Shown: positions 9,631 to 18,814, counted from the stretch's first letter. The stretch: 64,000 nucleotides of DNA from an uncultured Bacteroidia bacterium (GCA_903905505.1 CAIVGL010000011.1:124001-188000); one strand, 5' to 3'. Notes: a model not told the origin generated them from the sequence alone. Program-made: numbers and translations.

Positions 9631-9638
9631 CAAAAGTA
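9631..9638 (-). promoter_or_regulatory. Candidate -7 box for the 7TM-HD gene
   Basis: Reads TACTTTTG on the minus strand, a match to TAnnTTTG about 60 bases upstream of the 7TM-HD start. It lies only nine bases from the plus-strand box, so the two promoters would overlap. The -33 element is weak. Confidence 0.4.
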
Positions 9639-9649
9639 GTTATTTTTTA

Positions 9650-10441
9650 ATGAGATACGGAATCTCCAACCTCAGCATTGTTCCAGTTCGATCAGAACCT
9701 CGCGAAAAGAGTGAAATGTGTACTCAAATGCTTTTTGGTGAGCACTATACTGTTTTAGAAGAGAATGATAAATGGTCTCAGATAAAGCTTGCTTTTGACG
9801 GTTACCAGGGATGGATTGATCGTATCATGGTGAATGAAGTTGAGGAGCAAAGTTTTTTGCAATTAGAAAAAACTCCTGGAGTTGTTACAACTGATGTGTT
9901 TAATATTGTCCAACTCGATGGGGATTATGCTAATTTTTTAATTGTTGCCGGGAGCTCATTGCCTCTTTTTAACCCTGCAGATCGCTCTTTTATGATTGGA
10001 TCAATAGGGTATACCATTCAGGGTAATAGCATCAATACTTTGCCTAAAACTGTTCGAGAGGTTATCATCGAGAATGCCCTAAAATATTTCAATTCACCTT
10101 ATCTATGGGGAGGTCGTAGCCCATTTGGTATCGATTGCTCTGGCTTTACTCAAATCCTGTATAAGATGGCTGGATTACATATTCCACGGAATGCGATTCA
10201 ACAATCGATGTTGGGTGAAAACCTCAGTTTTGTGGAGGAAGCTCTTCCTGGTGATTTAGCTTTTTTTGATAGCGAAGACGGTACAATTATTCATGTAGGT
10301 ATCATCTGGGAGAAAAATAAAATTATACACTCGTCTGGAAAGGTGAGAATTGATAATGTGGATCACTTTGGAATTTATAATATAGATACGGGTCGATACA
10401 CTCATCAGATGCGGTTGATGAGACGTTTGATTAACGATTAG
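9650..10441 (+). CDS. NlpC/P60 (C40) cell-wall peptidase with bacterial SH3 domains
   Basis: 263 residues from the ATG at 9650. The N-terminal half has SH3-like segments (SIVPVRSEPREKSEMCTQML...W.QIKL..YQGWI) and the C-terminal half is an NlpC/P60 domain with nucleophile Cys163 in GIDCSGF, a histidine in IIHVGIIW and a third polar residue in IIHSSG. Family members cleave gamma-D-Glu-diaminopimelate bonds in peptidoglycan stem peptides. The frame is open ten codons further upstream, but the shorter start is preferred: homologues begin near M-x-YGI-NLSIVP, and the -7 box lies just upstream. No signal peptide is obvious, which fits cytoplasmic murein-peptide recycling enzymes of this type. Confidence 0.88.
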   Translation: MRYGISNLSIVPVRSEPREKSEMCTQMLFGEHYTVLEENDKWSQIKLAFDGYQGWIDRIMVNEVEEQSFLQLEKTPGVVTTDVFNIVQLDGDYANFLIVAGSSLPLFNPADRSFMIGSIGYTIQGNSINTLPKTVREVIIENALKYFNSPYLWGGRSPFGIDCSGFTQILYKMAGLHIPRNAIQQSMLGENLSFVEEALPGDLAFFDSEDGTIIHVGIIWEKNKIIHSSGKVRIDNVDHFGIYNIDTGRYTHQMRLMRRLIND

Positions 10442-10466
10442 TCAATTCACCTAAACGCCTTGAAGT

Positions 10467-10562
10467 ATGGAACATACTCAGCTGGTAGGCTATCTCACGG
10501 CAATTGCAATTGTATTGTTTATTATTTGGCGTAACTCTTCTAAATCAAGAGAAGATAAGTAG
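10467..10562 (+). CDS. Possible 31-residue single-pass membrane peptide
   Basis: An ATG-initiated frame encodes 31 residues: a short polar start (MEHTQ), one hydrophobic helix of about 17 residues (VGYLTAIAIVLFIIW) and a charged C-terminal tail (RNSSKSREDK). It begins 25 bases after the NlpC/P60 stop on the same strand, so it could be co-transcribed. The amphipathic layout with a positive-rich tail is typical of real small membrane proteins, but the frame is short enough to arise by chance and no family is recognised. Confidence 0.35.
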   Translation: MEHTQLVGYLTAIAIVLFIIWRNSSKSREDK

Positions 10563-10626
10563 ACCAGAAATTAGAAGAGGTTGTGGTTGTTAATTACATA
10601 TTCTTTATAGCAAGACTTGTCAACTA

Positions 10627-11283
10627 TTAACGACTGCAACTTTTAAGCAGTGTTGTGGTTGCTGGACCTTCATTGAATAGCAAATCAAGGATGCTCAGGT
10701 TTGGCAAAAATCCCCATTTTTCATTAAAGACCTGATGGTATGGAGCTGGCACAAAGCTCTCGTCAGGATTTTGTACGCTATTCTTAGGGTGTATTAAATA
10801 CCTAAAATCTGATAAATCGGATGGGATATCCTCTTTTGCGATATAGGTTTCTGTAATTTCAATTGTGGTTTTAATATTCAGCGTTTTTAATAGTACAGCT
10901 TGGATCTCTTCATTGAAGTCAACCAGGAACTGCCATTTTTTAGTCTCAAAAAATGGGACCAGTTCATCGGCGTAGTATTCAAAAAATGGGGAGTTGTTAT
11001 AGGCAGAGACAATGCTTCTCCAATGCATTTGTTGCCAATTATAGTCAAACGACAGCTGCTGCTCTTTGATGGGACCCTTTGCACTTGGACCATTTACGAT
11101 TGGAATGGTTAACGGTAAGGGTCCGTTAGCAGCGAGAATAACCGCTCTATTTCGGTACGACTGTTTTAAGTAGTTTTCGCAATGCTCGATGTATGCTTTT
11201 GGATGGCTAACTATTTTGGCATAGTACTGAACAGGTGCAAAGTATGCACTGCTCAATATAACTGCTGAATTGACCTGATTCAT
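10627..11283 (-). CDS. WbqC family protein
   Basis: 218 residues matching the WbqC-like family: an N-terminal SSAYFAPVQYYAKIV, the conserved YLKQSYRNRAVILAANGPLPLTIPI and later WRSIVSAYNNSPFFEYYAD. Members occur in O-antigen or sugar-modification loci and, in Bacteroidota, next to signal peptidase I as here; the biochemical role is unknown. It abuts the LapA-like gene with no intervening base (stop at 11284-11286, start at 11283), so translation is probably coupled. Confidence 0.85.
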   Translation of the reverse strand: MNQVNSAVILSSAYFAPVQYYAKIVSHPKAYIEHCENYLKQSYRNRAVILAANGPLPLTIPIVNGPSAKGPIKEQQLSFDYNWQQMHWRSIVSAYNNSPFFEYYADELVPFFETKKWQFLVDFNEEIQAVLLKTLNIKTTIEITETYIAKEDIPSDLSDFRYLIHPKNSVQNPDESFVPAPYHQVFNEKWGFLPNLSILDLLFNEGPATTTLLKSCSR

Positions 11284-11631
11284 CTAGTATTCGAAAAATT
11301 TAGTTCCAGATTCACCTTCTATACTGGATTCCTGATGCATTGGCTCACTGTTTTGAGCTCTAATTGGCGCTTGTTCGATATACTTATCTTCTAGTTCATT
11401 CAGTCTTCCCTGTTGTCTTTTGATCTTATTTTTCAGGCTCAGCTTATCGATATATGCAAATGTAGCAGCAATAGAAACACTAATGACTACTGAAATCATA
11501 ATTAAAAGTGCCAAGGAAACCTCTGGAAATTTCAACCACAAAAACTTAATTGGAACCGTCAAGGTGTTTTGAAGTGCAAAAATAACCATGAAAGCTCCCA
11601 ATGTGATACCTGTTACTAATCCTCTTTGCAT
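11284..11631 (-). CDS. LapA-like (DUF1049) small membrane protein
   Basis: 115 residues with two transmembrane segments (about 7-25 and 40-62) separated by TVPIKFLWLKFPEVSLALL, the hallmark of the LapA/YciS family, followed by a charged coiled-coil-like tail (KNKIKRQQGRLNELEDKYIEQ). In E. coli the homologue LapA works with LapB in controlling LPS synthesis; no LapB is encoded here, so that function is not assumed. It is directly upstream of the WbqC gene. Confidence 0.75.
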   Translation of the reverse strand: MQRGLVTGITLGAFMVIFALQNTLTVPIKFLWLKFPEVSLALLIMISVVISVSIAATFAYIDKLSLKNKIKRQQGRLNELEDKYIEQAPIRAQNSEPMHQESSIEGESGTKFFEY

Positions 11632-11655
11632 CTTGATTAAGTTTTAAAGGTTTTC

Positions 11656-12156
11656 TTAATTATTGTTCCAGTTTGAATTCAGTTTAACAACACGAGTCTC
11701 GCCCGTATTCAGTTCAACTTTATCGTCATCAGGAGCATCATATTTTGTTCTGAAGTATATGTTGTAGGAGATACCATTTGGGACTACCAGTTTTATTGAT
11801 TTTTGCGGGGGAATAACTATTTCGCGCAAATCAAAATAGGTCGAATCCTTCCATTTCCAATCGGTAACCATATTCACAAATAGAGTGTCTTTAGATTGAC
11901 TCACGAGCTTAAGTCTGCGATAAGCTTGGGTCTGAGGGGTGAAAAAGACTAGGCCTGTAAACAGGGAAAATACAGCCGATCCTGCGACCAAAATCCCTTC
12001 TCCGATATTGACCCCTGTTCGGTGTTTACGCAAGGATTTTTGTAATTCAATGCTCTTTTGATCAGTTAAATACGATGAAACACGACACGCACATAGATTA
12101 AGCACAAGGCAAGTCACAAGGATGAATCGGACACTAATTTTCAGTCGGTTAATCAT
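11656..12156 (-). CDS. Predicted lipoprotein of unknown function
   Basis: 166 residues. A signal peptide ends at a lipobox-like LNLCAC (cysteines at 22 and 24), predicting lipid attachment. After a short helical stretch there is a hydrophobic segment (EGILVAGSAVFSLFTGLVFF, about 53-72), then a beta-rich C-terminal half with IVIPPQKSIKLVVPNG and NTGETRVVKL, which may form a small beta-sandwich. No family is recognised. It lies between lepB and the LapA-like gene and downstream of the lepB terminator. Confidence 0.65.
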   Translation of the reverse strand: MINRLKISVRFILVTCLVLNLCACRVSSYLTDQKSIELQKSLRKHRTGVNIGEGILVAGSAVFSLFTGLVFFTPQTQAYRRLKLVSQSKDTLFVNMVTDWKWKDSTYFDLREIVIPPQKSIKLVVPNGISYNIYFRTKYDAPDDDKVELNTGETRVVKLNSNWNNN

Positions 12157-12172
12157 TGATAAATTAGGTGTA

Positions 12173-12213
12173 AAATAAAAGTCGACAGATATGATATATG
12201 CCGACTTTTATTT
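12173..12213 (-). terminator. Terminator hairpin after lepB
   Basis: A perfect 12-bp inverted repeat (AAATAAAAGTCG at 12173-12184 and CGACTTTTATTT at 12202-12213) with a 17-base loop, 16 bases past the lepB stop. The T-rich arm and following TTTTA on the minus strand fit an intrinsic terminator. Confidence 0.65.
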
Positions 12214-12229
12214 GGTGTTTTTGCTTAAG

Positions 12230-13567
12230 CTATTTAACGCTCATGAAAAATCGTTCCCATCGTATTTTAGATAAAAAACTTTTGTTTTTATCTAATGAGA
12301 GCCATACAAATGAGGCTTTACCTACGATATGATCCTCCGGAACAAATCCCCAATATCTGGAGTCTGCGGAGTTGTATCTGTTGTCCCCCATCATCCAGTA
12401 ATAGTCCATTTTAAAGGTATAGGTTGAGGCAGGTGATCCATTGATAACTATTTGATCTCCTTTGATTTGAATGTCATTCTCTTCGTAGATATCAATGATT
12501 CGTTTGTACAACGGAAGATTGTTAAGGGTCAGATTCACCGTAACCCCTTTTTTAGGAATCCAGATGGTGCCATAATTATCGAGGTTCCAATTAAATTTGG
12601 AATCATTAGGGAACATAGCCGGATCGCTATTTTCAGCTGGCCAAGTTACACGCTCTTTCGATTGAATAAACTTCATGCCATCCATCTTCTTCGCTTGTTC
12701 AGTGGTTAGCGAAAGGATGTAGCGCGAATCAGAACCTTCAATATCGGCTCTGTTAATATCCAGCTTTTCTAGTGCTTCTGAGCTTATTGAACTACCATTA
12801 ATATTGATCAGATATTTATATTGTATTCCTGGAATCTCTTTTTGAGCTTTACCATTCACATAGACTTGACCTTTGGTGATTTTCAGGGAATCTCCAGCAA
12901 TAGCAATGCAACGCTTGATGTAATTCTCCCTTTTGTCAACTGGACGATAGATGATGTTTCCGAACGTTCGTTGGTCGCCCCAGATTCTATTTCTAGTATA
13001 TGATCGTACTAATTCATAGTAACTACGTTCTTGCATATTCACCGCTACAGTATCTCCTTCTGGGAAGTTAAAGACAACAACATCATCATTCTTCACTTTA
13101 CCCGTTCCGGCAATTCTACGGTATGGATCATGCACCAGAGTAGAGAAAGATGGTGCAGTTCTTGAAAAAGGCATGGTGTGATGCACAAATGGGAATGAAA
13201 TTGGGGTGTTAGGCATCTTCGGACCATAAGCAGTCTTGCTGACAAATAGATAATCTCCAACCATCATTGATCTTTCCATCGATGATGTAGGAATTGTATA
13301 GGCTTCGATGAAGAATAGTCGAATAAAAGTGGCTGCAATGACGGCAAAGATGATCGCGTCAATCCATTCCACAACTTTTGTTTGTTGTCCGTCTGGTGGA
13401 TTTTTTTTCTTCCAGAAAGCCCAATGTACCCGCTGGGTGATACTTGAATCAAAAATGATCACAAGTCCAATTAACCACCAGAAATTGTTAAGCCAGATAA
13501 CCCATAGTAGGTATATCGCAGCCACAAGGCCAAACTTAAACCACTTATTTTCGAATAAACTGTTCAT
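12230..13567 (-). CDS. lepB: Signal peptidase I
   Basis: 445 residues, larger than the E. coli enzyme because of a central insertion. Membrane segments occupy about 12-40 and 68-88. Catalytic Ser96 is in TIPTSSMERSM, the general-base Lys218 in YIKRCIAIAGD, and the conserved box YYWMMGDNRYNSADSRYWGFV is near the C-terminus. It removes signal peptides from exported proteins at the inner membrane. It lies six bases downstream of dapB on the same strand, the usual Bacteroidota order (dapB, lepB, with WbqC nearby). Confidence 0.95.
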   Translation of the reverse strand: MNSLFENKWFKFGLVAAIYLLWVIWLNNFWWLIGLVIIFDSSITQRVHWAFWKKKNPPDGQQTKVVEWIDAIIFAVIAATFIRLFFIEAYTIPTSSMERSMMVGDYLFVSKTAYGPKMPNTPISFPFVHHTMPFSRTAPSFSTLVHDPYRRIAGTGKVKNDDVVVFNFPEGDTVAVNMQERSYYELVRSYTRNRIWGDQRTFGNIIYRPVDKRENYIKRCIAIAGDSLKITKGQVYVNGKAQKEIPGIQYKYLININGSSISSEALEKLDINRADIEGSDSRYILSLTTEQAKKMDGMKFIQSKERVTWPAENSDPAMFPNDSKFNWNLDNYGTIWIPKKGVTVNLTLNNLPLYKRIIDIYEENDIQIKGDQIVINGSPASTYTFKMDYYWMMGDNRYNSADSRYWGFVPEDHIVGKASFVWLSLDKNKSFLSKIRWERFFMSVK

Positions 13568-13573
13568 TACTAA

Positions 13574-14293
13574 TTATTTAAAATTTAAAAGATCTGTCAT
13601 CGATAAAATACCCTTGCGAGTTGCACTATACTCAGCAGCTAAAACCGCTCCAAAGGCAAATCCTTTTCTACTGTAGGCGCTGTGGGTAATTTCGATATAA
13701 TCTACATCTGAATCGTACTTTATCGTGTGTATGCCAGGTACTACACCTTCTCTGATTGGATTAATATGCAATTCAGAAGAAGATTTAGGGGTGTCGATGG
13801 TCCAGTTTGATTTTGTGCTGTTAACTGCTAAAATATCCTCGGCTAAGGTTAAAGCTGTGCCACTTGGTGCATCAAGCTTTTGGGTGTGATGCACTTCGGT
13901 CATGGATACATCATATTGCGGAAAATCATTCATGATTTGAGCTAAGAACTTGTTCGCCGCAAAGAAGATATTAACGCCTAAACTGAAATTTGAAGCGTAG
14001 AAAAAACAACCGTTTTTCTCGATACATTGTTTTTCAATCTCTGCTTTTTGCTCTAACCATCCTGTCGTACCACTAACAACAGGAACTCCAGCCTCAAAAC
14101 ATTTCAGGTAGTTCTCTACTGCTGTTGCAGGGCCAGTAAATTCAATTGCTACATCGGCCTTAGCTAAGTTGGCAATCGTAAGTTCAGCTTGATTTTGAAC
14201 GTCAATCTTCAGTACGATGGTATGTCCGCGACTAATGGCTATTTGTTCAATCTCTTTGCCCATTTTCCCGTAACCAATCAGCGCAATATTCAT
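13574..14293 (-). CDS. dapB: 4-hydroxy-tetrahydrodipicolinate reductase
   Basis: 239 residues, on the short side typical of Bacteroidota DapB. The N-terminal nucleotide-binding loop is IGYGKMGKEI, with VAIEFTGP and VVSGTTGW. The catalytic region is EVHHTQKLDAPSGTALTLAE, carrying the conserved HH and the Lys. The C-terminal segment HSAYSRKGFAFGAVLAAE closes the domain. The enzyme reduces hydroxytetrahydrodipicolinate in the diaminopimelate/lysine pathway and so supplies peptidoglycan precursors. It is first in an operon with lepB, and a -7 box lies about 35 bases upstream. Confidence 0.95.
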   Translation of the reverse strand: MNIALIGYGKMGKEIEQIAISRGHTIVLKIDVQNQAELTIANLAKADVAIEFTGPATAVENYLKCFEAGVPVVSGTTGWLEQKAEIEKQCIEKNGCFFYASNFSLGVNIFFAANKFLAQIMNDFPQYDVSMTEVHHTQKLDAPSGTALTLAEDILAVNSTKSNWTIDTPKSSSELHINPIREGVVPGIHTIKYDSDVDYIEITHSAYSRKGFAFGAVLAAEYSATRKGILSMTDLLNFK

Positions 14294-14327
14294 AGTGTTC
14301 TTTTAAGTATTATGTTCTTCTGAAGTG

Positions 14328-14335
14328 CAAAGATA
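14328..14335 (-). promoter_or_regulatory. Candidate -7 box for dapB-lepB
   Basis: TATCTTTG on the minus strand, an exact TAnnTTTG match 35 bases upstream of dapB. No good -33 element is visible. Confidence 0.4.
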
Positions 14336-14394
14336 AGATTATTGGTTAATTAGTGCATGGTTCTTTTCTGTCTATGCGAATCAAATACGACCAC

Positions 14395-16347
14395 CTAATT
14401 GTTTACCGTGAATTGGTGTATTCGGCAAGCAAAACCTTTACTTCTAGGGTTTTTAGAGGGATCAGTTTTTAAGATTAACGTGTGTTTGCCTTTGCTTAAC
14501 TCATCTTCAAGAATAAGCAACCAGGGTAGATGCAGTTGATCGCTCCAGGTGGTAAACTGATCAATGGTTTTATAGGGTGCACCATCAATACTGTATGCCA
14601 AAATGCCTGCGTCTGGACCAGAGGTGATCAGCATTCCAATTATGCTCCCTTTGAATTTAAGCTTTATCATGGCCTCAGGTTGTTCTGCCTCAAGAACGGG
14701 TACGTGCACAAATCCATTTCGTGTTGATGATTTTTTCGGAGTCCAATCTTTCGTCAAGGACCATCCAGTTATAATTTCAGCCTTATCTGGAGCGATGAAA
14801 GTTCCTTCCGAGTAGGAATATTTATCAAACTTTTTTGAAGGGATTATTTTGTTCTTTTGTCTCTTTTCACTATTGTCAGCCCAAGATTTTTCGAAGAAAT
14901 ACTTAAGAGTCCTAAAGTATAAAGCTTGACCAAAAGGGGAGGGGTGTAGATCTTTAAAATCTCCTCTCCAGGAAAATTCACCATTTAAGATTCTATCGTT
15001 CACCTCTTTGGCTAAATTGATAGAGGTGATCTGGTAATGGCTTGCAACTTTTTCGTGTTGCTGAATCACCTCGGGCACTTTGCCGTTATTGTAATCGGCC
15101 ATCTTATCTTGATCTACAAAATGAAGCATCACGATATCCATTTTCGGATTGCTCTTTAAGGCATGACGGATAATCCCTTCCATGCCTCTAACTTGACGTT
15201 GAGGTTCAACACCATTGGTGGCATCATTTACAGCCGCCTCTTCGAATAATAAATCAATAGTTCCTTTCGATAATACATCACGGTTGAGCCTGAATGCCCC
15301 TGGAGTTGATCCTGTTGAGGCTATGCCTGCATTGATGAATTCGAAATGCGTATCCGGAAAACGTTTTTGGAGATAGTTCGAGATTGAGTCACGCCATCCA
15401 TGATTGGTTGTTATAGATCCACCTAGAAAGGCAACCTTTCCAACTTTGTCCTTTTCAAATTTCACACGTGAATTATCTATGTTTCCTCTGAAATTAATCG
15501 CCATTTTTGCGTTAAAAGGCAAAGCTGCGTCAAGTAAATTTGGAGCGGTATGTGAGAGGATAAAGTTAACAATAGGAGCTGGATCTTTTAGGCTATGTGG
15601 ATGGTGACCTATCCCTTCTTTAACGATAATCTTCATGTCGCCTCCTGCTTCCTGGTAGACCTTTTGGACCAAATAACTGTTCTCTTCAATGGGCACTGCA
15701 TCATCGACAGCACCACATACATGCAGAGCAGGAACATGCGCAAGGGCTAGTTTTCGAGCATTGTAGATAGGCATTCCCTTAAAATCTTTCATTGATTCCT
15801 CGGTCTGTTGATAGACTTTTAAATGAAGCTTCCAATCGTCAGGTGATCCTTTTCCTTTCCCTTTCCCACCTGGCCAACTATTGATGTCGCAAACTGGAGC
15901 GTCGGCATAGATACAGGCTACTTTCTCGGTGTTTTCAGAGCCCCAATTGTAGATGTAAAGGCCTCCACGACTGAATCCTTCTAAGACCGTCTTTTCGTTT
16001 AACTGGTATGTTTTTAAGAGGTAGGCATAAAAATGGTTCCAAAGCTCTACGGCCTCTTTGTTTCCACAAAGTTCTGGGGCATCAATAAATACCACATGAA
16101 ACCCCTTTTTTAATAAGGCTATTTCTGTTTGAGGCTCATGTCCCCAAAAACGAGCTCGCCATATCCAATGTCTCCCTGCCTCTGCATTTTGAGGAAAGAC
16201 AACCTTTGCATTGTACCCTTCAAATTTAAAATCGGTGCATTTAAATCCATGATATTCGGTATTCTGGGCTATTCCTTTTAGTGGAGAGAGATGAATAAAC
16301 AGCACAAGTATGAAGGCTGTAAGGTGTTGGCTGTTCTTTTTAAACAT
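14395..16347 (-). CDS. Secreted two-domain hydrolase: alpha/beta hydrolase plus SGNH/GDSL esterase
   Basis: 650 residues with a signal peptide (about 1-27). The N-terminal domain (about 30-275) is an alpha/beta hydrolase: GFSRGG nucleophile elbow, an acid near VCGAVDDAVP, and a histidine in GIGHHPHSL. The second domain (about 300-480) is an SGNH hydrolase with GGSIT (Ser block), NAGIASTGST (Gly block), AAVNDATNG (Asn block) and DLHPSPFGQ (Asp-His block). A third beta-rich segment (about 500-648) may bind carbohydrate. Both active sites look intact, which suggests acyl-ester removal from a polysaccharide. The substrate is unknown and no polysaccharide-utilisation locus surrounds it. Confidence 0.8.
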   Translation of the reverse strand: MFKKNSQHLTAFILVLFIHLSPLKGIAQNTEYHGFKCTDFKFEGYNAKVVFPQNAEAGRHWIWRARFWGHEPQTEIALLKKGFHVVFIDAPELCGNKEAVELWNHFYAYLLKTYQLNEKTVLEGFSRGGLYIYNWGSENTEKVACIYADAPVCDINSWPGGKGKGKGSPDDWKLHLKVYQQTEESMKDFKGMPIYNARKLALAHVPALHVCGAVDDAVPIEENSYLVQKVYQEAGGDMKIIVKEGIGHHPHSLKDPAPIVNFILSHTAPNLLDAALPFNAKMAINFRGNIDNSRVKFEKDKVGKVAFLGGSITTNHGWRDSISNYLQKRFPDTHFEFINAGIASTGSTPGAFRLNRDVLSKGTIDLLFEEAAVNDATNGVEPQRQVRGMEGIIRHALKSNPKMDIVMLHFVDQDKMADYNNGKVPEVIQQHEKVASHYQITSINLAKEVNDRILNGEFSWRGDFKDLHPSPFGQALYFRTLKYFFEKSWADNSEKRQKNKIIPSKKFDKYSYSEGTFIAPDKAEIITGWSLTKDWTPKKSSTRNGFVHVPVLEAEQPEAMIKLKFKGSIIGMLITSGPDAGILAYSIDGAPYKTIDQFTTWSDQLHLPWLLILEDELSKGKHTLILKTDPSKNPRSKGFACRIHQFTVNN

Positions 16348-16361
16348 AGGTTTTGGTAGGG

Positions 16362-18812
16362 TTATTTAAATAGTTTATCGAGCCCGAATTTTTTGATAGC
16401 ATCTTGAATGACAGATCCAGCTTTCTTTTTAAACTCTTTCTCAACAAGATTTTTGGCCTCAGTGAGCTCAACTTTTATGATTGGTTTATCAAAGGTTCCA
16501 GTGAGTAAAATTCCAATTGGATATTTGTCAATGTTTTCAGCTCCTGGAACAAATCCAATATACCCATTTACCTCATCACTTAAGGAACTCTTACTAACCT
16601 TGAAATTAATTATGTAATCAAGGTCCATAGAGACTGATTGTTTGCCTGAAATGGTTACATCCTGTCCGGCAATCTTTGTATTAAAGGGCGAGATAACAAG
16701 TCCACCGTCTACAATTTTAAAATTTGCATCAAAGTCATTGATCTTAACTTGGGTGAACATCCCCTTTTTAAAGTATTTACTAATATCGGTAAATAAGCCT
16801 GCTCCAATAAGTTCAATGTTTCGGGTTGAGATATTTCCAGTTCCATTTACCGTTTTGAAAATTGGGGTGTTTCCTATGCCGATAGAGCCATTTAAACTCA
16901 TTCCAGTGTTAAAGGTTCCCGTACTTTGATTCGCAATGGGTAAGAAATGTCGAATTGTTCCTGATGACTGGTAGGCCGTTGGTAAATCAAAATTGGTAAT
17001 GCCTAATTTAAAGTCAAAATTAGGCAACGCACCTTTGGGCGTTGAGTATGCTCCAGCAACTAAGATCGTCCCATTGAGCATGTTCATCTTTAGGTTGTTG
17101 AGTAGAACCCTGCGCTCTTGTACTTTAATCTCTCCAGATGTATTTAAGATCGTTATTTTGTCGTAAAGTATTTTATTGACCTTAGCTTGCATGCTGATAT
17201 TAAATTTCTCAGGAACTTCGAACGGTTTGCCTGTGGGAATAGAGTCTTTGGGACTTGAATTGGGTATTAATTGATTTAGATTAAGGTAGTTTGAGTTTAA
17301 GGTAATTATTCCATTCAAAATCCCATCTCTTAAGATATACATCCAGTAATTGCTTAGGTTCCCATTTGCTGTAAAATCGCTTTCTCCTAATTTACCAGAA
17401 AGATTTGTTAGGGTGATAGCTTTAGGATTAATCTCTATATGAGCTGTTGAAATTTCAAGTTTTTGAGGCAATTTTTTGTTGCTAAATGCAAAATCAGCTA
17501 GAGATATCTTCCCCTCGGTTTTAAACTTTTCATACTCTCCTTTCTCAATGGAGGCATATTGTCCTTTAAACTTCACATATCCTTCAATATTTCCACTGAC
17601 ATCAATAGAGTCCATCGGTAAAGCTTGCTTTAGTGCTCCAAGATTCATTTTGCCATTGATCGCACCTTCAAGTTCTGGATTTGAAACTGGAGTGATAATA
17701 TTTAAGGATCCAGAGATTATATTATCGGCCACACTAATGTTGAATTTTTTAAGTTCTATTTTCATTAGATCCATGGCACCTTGAGGCTTTGTAAGACTAG
17801 CAATTAGATCTATTTTATCTAAGTTTTTTGGAAGTTTAGGATATTTTAATCGGCCATCTGAAACTTTAAGATCTAACCCGAAACCTGGAATTGTAGATTC
17901 TTGATAAGACCCTTTTACAAATCCTTCAAACGAAATGGCACCCGAACTTTCAACATCTTTTAGTTTTTCTTGATATTGCAAGGGAACAAGACCTAGAAGG
18001 TCTCTAAGCGAAGAGGCTGGTGATTTGAAAACTAAGTCGTAGTCGTCTGCTTTTTCGCCGAGATGAAAAGTTCCCGATAATGAAAGAGGCAGCTTGTTGA
18101 TTAATAATTCATTTTGAAGTAAGGTAAACGACATCTGATCAAAATCGGATTTTAATCCACCTGTAAATTTGGCCTTAAGTTGTGATATGTACTTTGATCC
18201 GTTGTACTGGAAGTTAATACTATCGGCCTCTCCATCGATCTTAAGGGTGCTGTTAGTCCCTTTTAATGCTCCAGACAGATCGAAATTGCCTTTGGTAAAG
18301 GAGAAATCTATTGGCGATTCTTCGCTCTTATACGACAAAGAACCATTTGTTATTTTAATGCTTTCCAGATTTATATTATTCGGCTTTTTCTCACTCGAGC
18401 TGGTGCTTTGGGTTTGAGTTTTAAAAATCGTCCAATTTGAAATCCCCTCTTTTGAAACTTTAAGGTTAATTATTGGATTGATAAATTTTAGGGACGTAAT
18501 CTGAAAATCTGAATTATTCCAAAGACTAGAAAGATTTACGGAGGTATAAAGTGATTCTATATTTAATAATGGAATTTGATCGAAGTTTGCAACTCCATTT
18601 ATAGCGAAATTGTTTAAGGTGATATTTAGTTGCGGAAAACTTCGAAATAGAGATAACTCAATATCTGAGAATTCAACTTTGGCGTTGATGTTCTTATTGA
18701 TTTCAAGTTTGATCTTTTGGGTTAATTTATTCTTAAACAGAACAGGAATTAGACTCATTGAAACGATTAGAATTCCTAGAATTACGAATCCAATTATTAC
18801 GTTTTTTTTCAT
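16362..18812 (-). CDS. AsmA family protein
   Basis: 816 residues. A single N-terminal membrane anchor (about 5-25) precedes a long beta-rich body with repeating phrases typical of AsmA-like proteins: LNITLNNFAINGVANF, FDLSGALKG near the middle and LDYIINFKVSKS near the C-terminus. AsmA/TamB-like proteins form extended lipid-conducting grooves and affect outer-membrane composition. A role in phospholipid or LPS transport is inferred. It starts two bases downstream of the cinA stop and is followed after 14 bases by the hydrolase/SGNH gene, so the three may be one transcript. Confidence 0.85.
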   Translation of the reverse strand: MKKNVIIGFVILGILIVSMSLIPVLFKNKLTQKIKLEINKNINAKVEFSDIELSLFRSFPQLNITLNNFAINGVANFDQIPLLNIESLYTSVNLSSLWNNSDFQITSLKFINPIINLKVSKEGISNWTIFKTQTQSTSSSEKKPNNINLESIKITNGSLSYKSEESPIDFSFTKGNFDLSGALKGTNSTLKIDGEADSINFQYNGSKYISQLKAKFTGGLKSDFDQMSFTLLQNELLINKLPLSLSGTFHLGEKADDYDLVFKSPASSLRDLLGLVPLQYQEKLKDVESSGAISFEGFVKGSYQESTIPGFGLDLKVSDGRLKYPKLPKNLDKIDLIASLTKPQGAMDLMKIELKKFNISVADNIISGSLNIITPVSNPELEGAINGKMNLGALKQALPMDSIDVSGNIEGYVKFKGQYASIEKGEYEKFKTEGKISLADFAFSNKKLPQKLEISTAHIEINPKAITLTNLSGKLGESDFTANGNLSNYWMYILRDGILNGIITLNSNYLNLNQLIPNSSPKDSIPTGKPFEVPEKFNISMQAKVNKILYDKITILNTSGEIKVQERRVLLNNLKMNMLNGTILVAGAYSTPKGALPNFDFKLGITNFDLPTAYQSSGTIRHFLPIANQSTGTFNTGMSLNGSIGIGNTPIFKTVNGTGNISTRNIELIGAGLFTDISKYFKKGMFTQVKINDFDANFKIVDGGLVISPFNTKIAGQDVTISGKQSVSMDLDYIINFKVSKSSLSDEVNGYIGFVPGAENIDKYPIGILLTGTFDKPIIKVELTEAKNLVEKEFKKKAGSVIQDAIKKFGLDKLFK

Positions 18813-18814
18813 TT

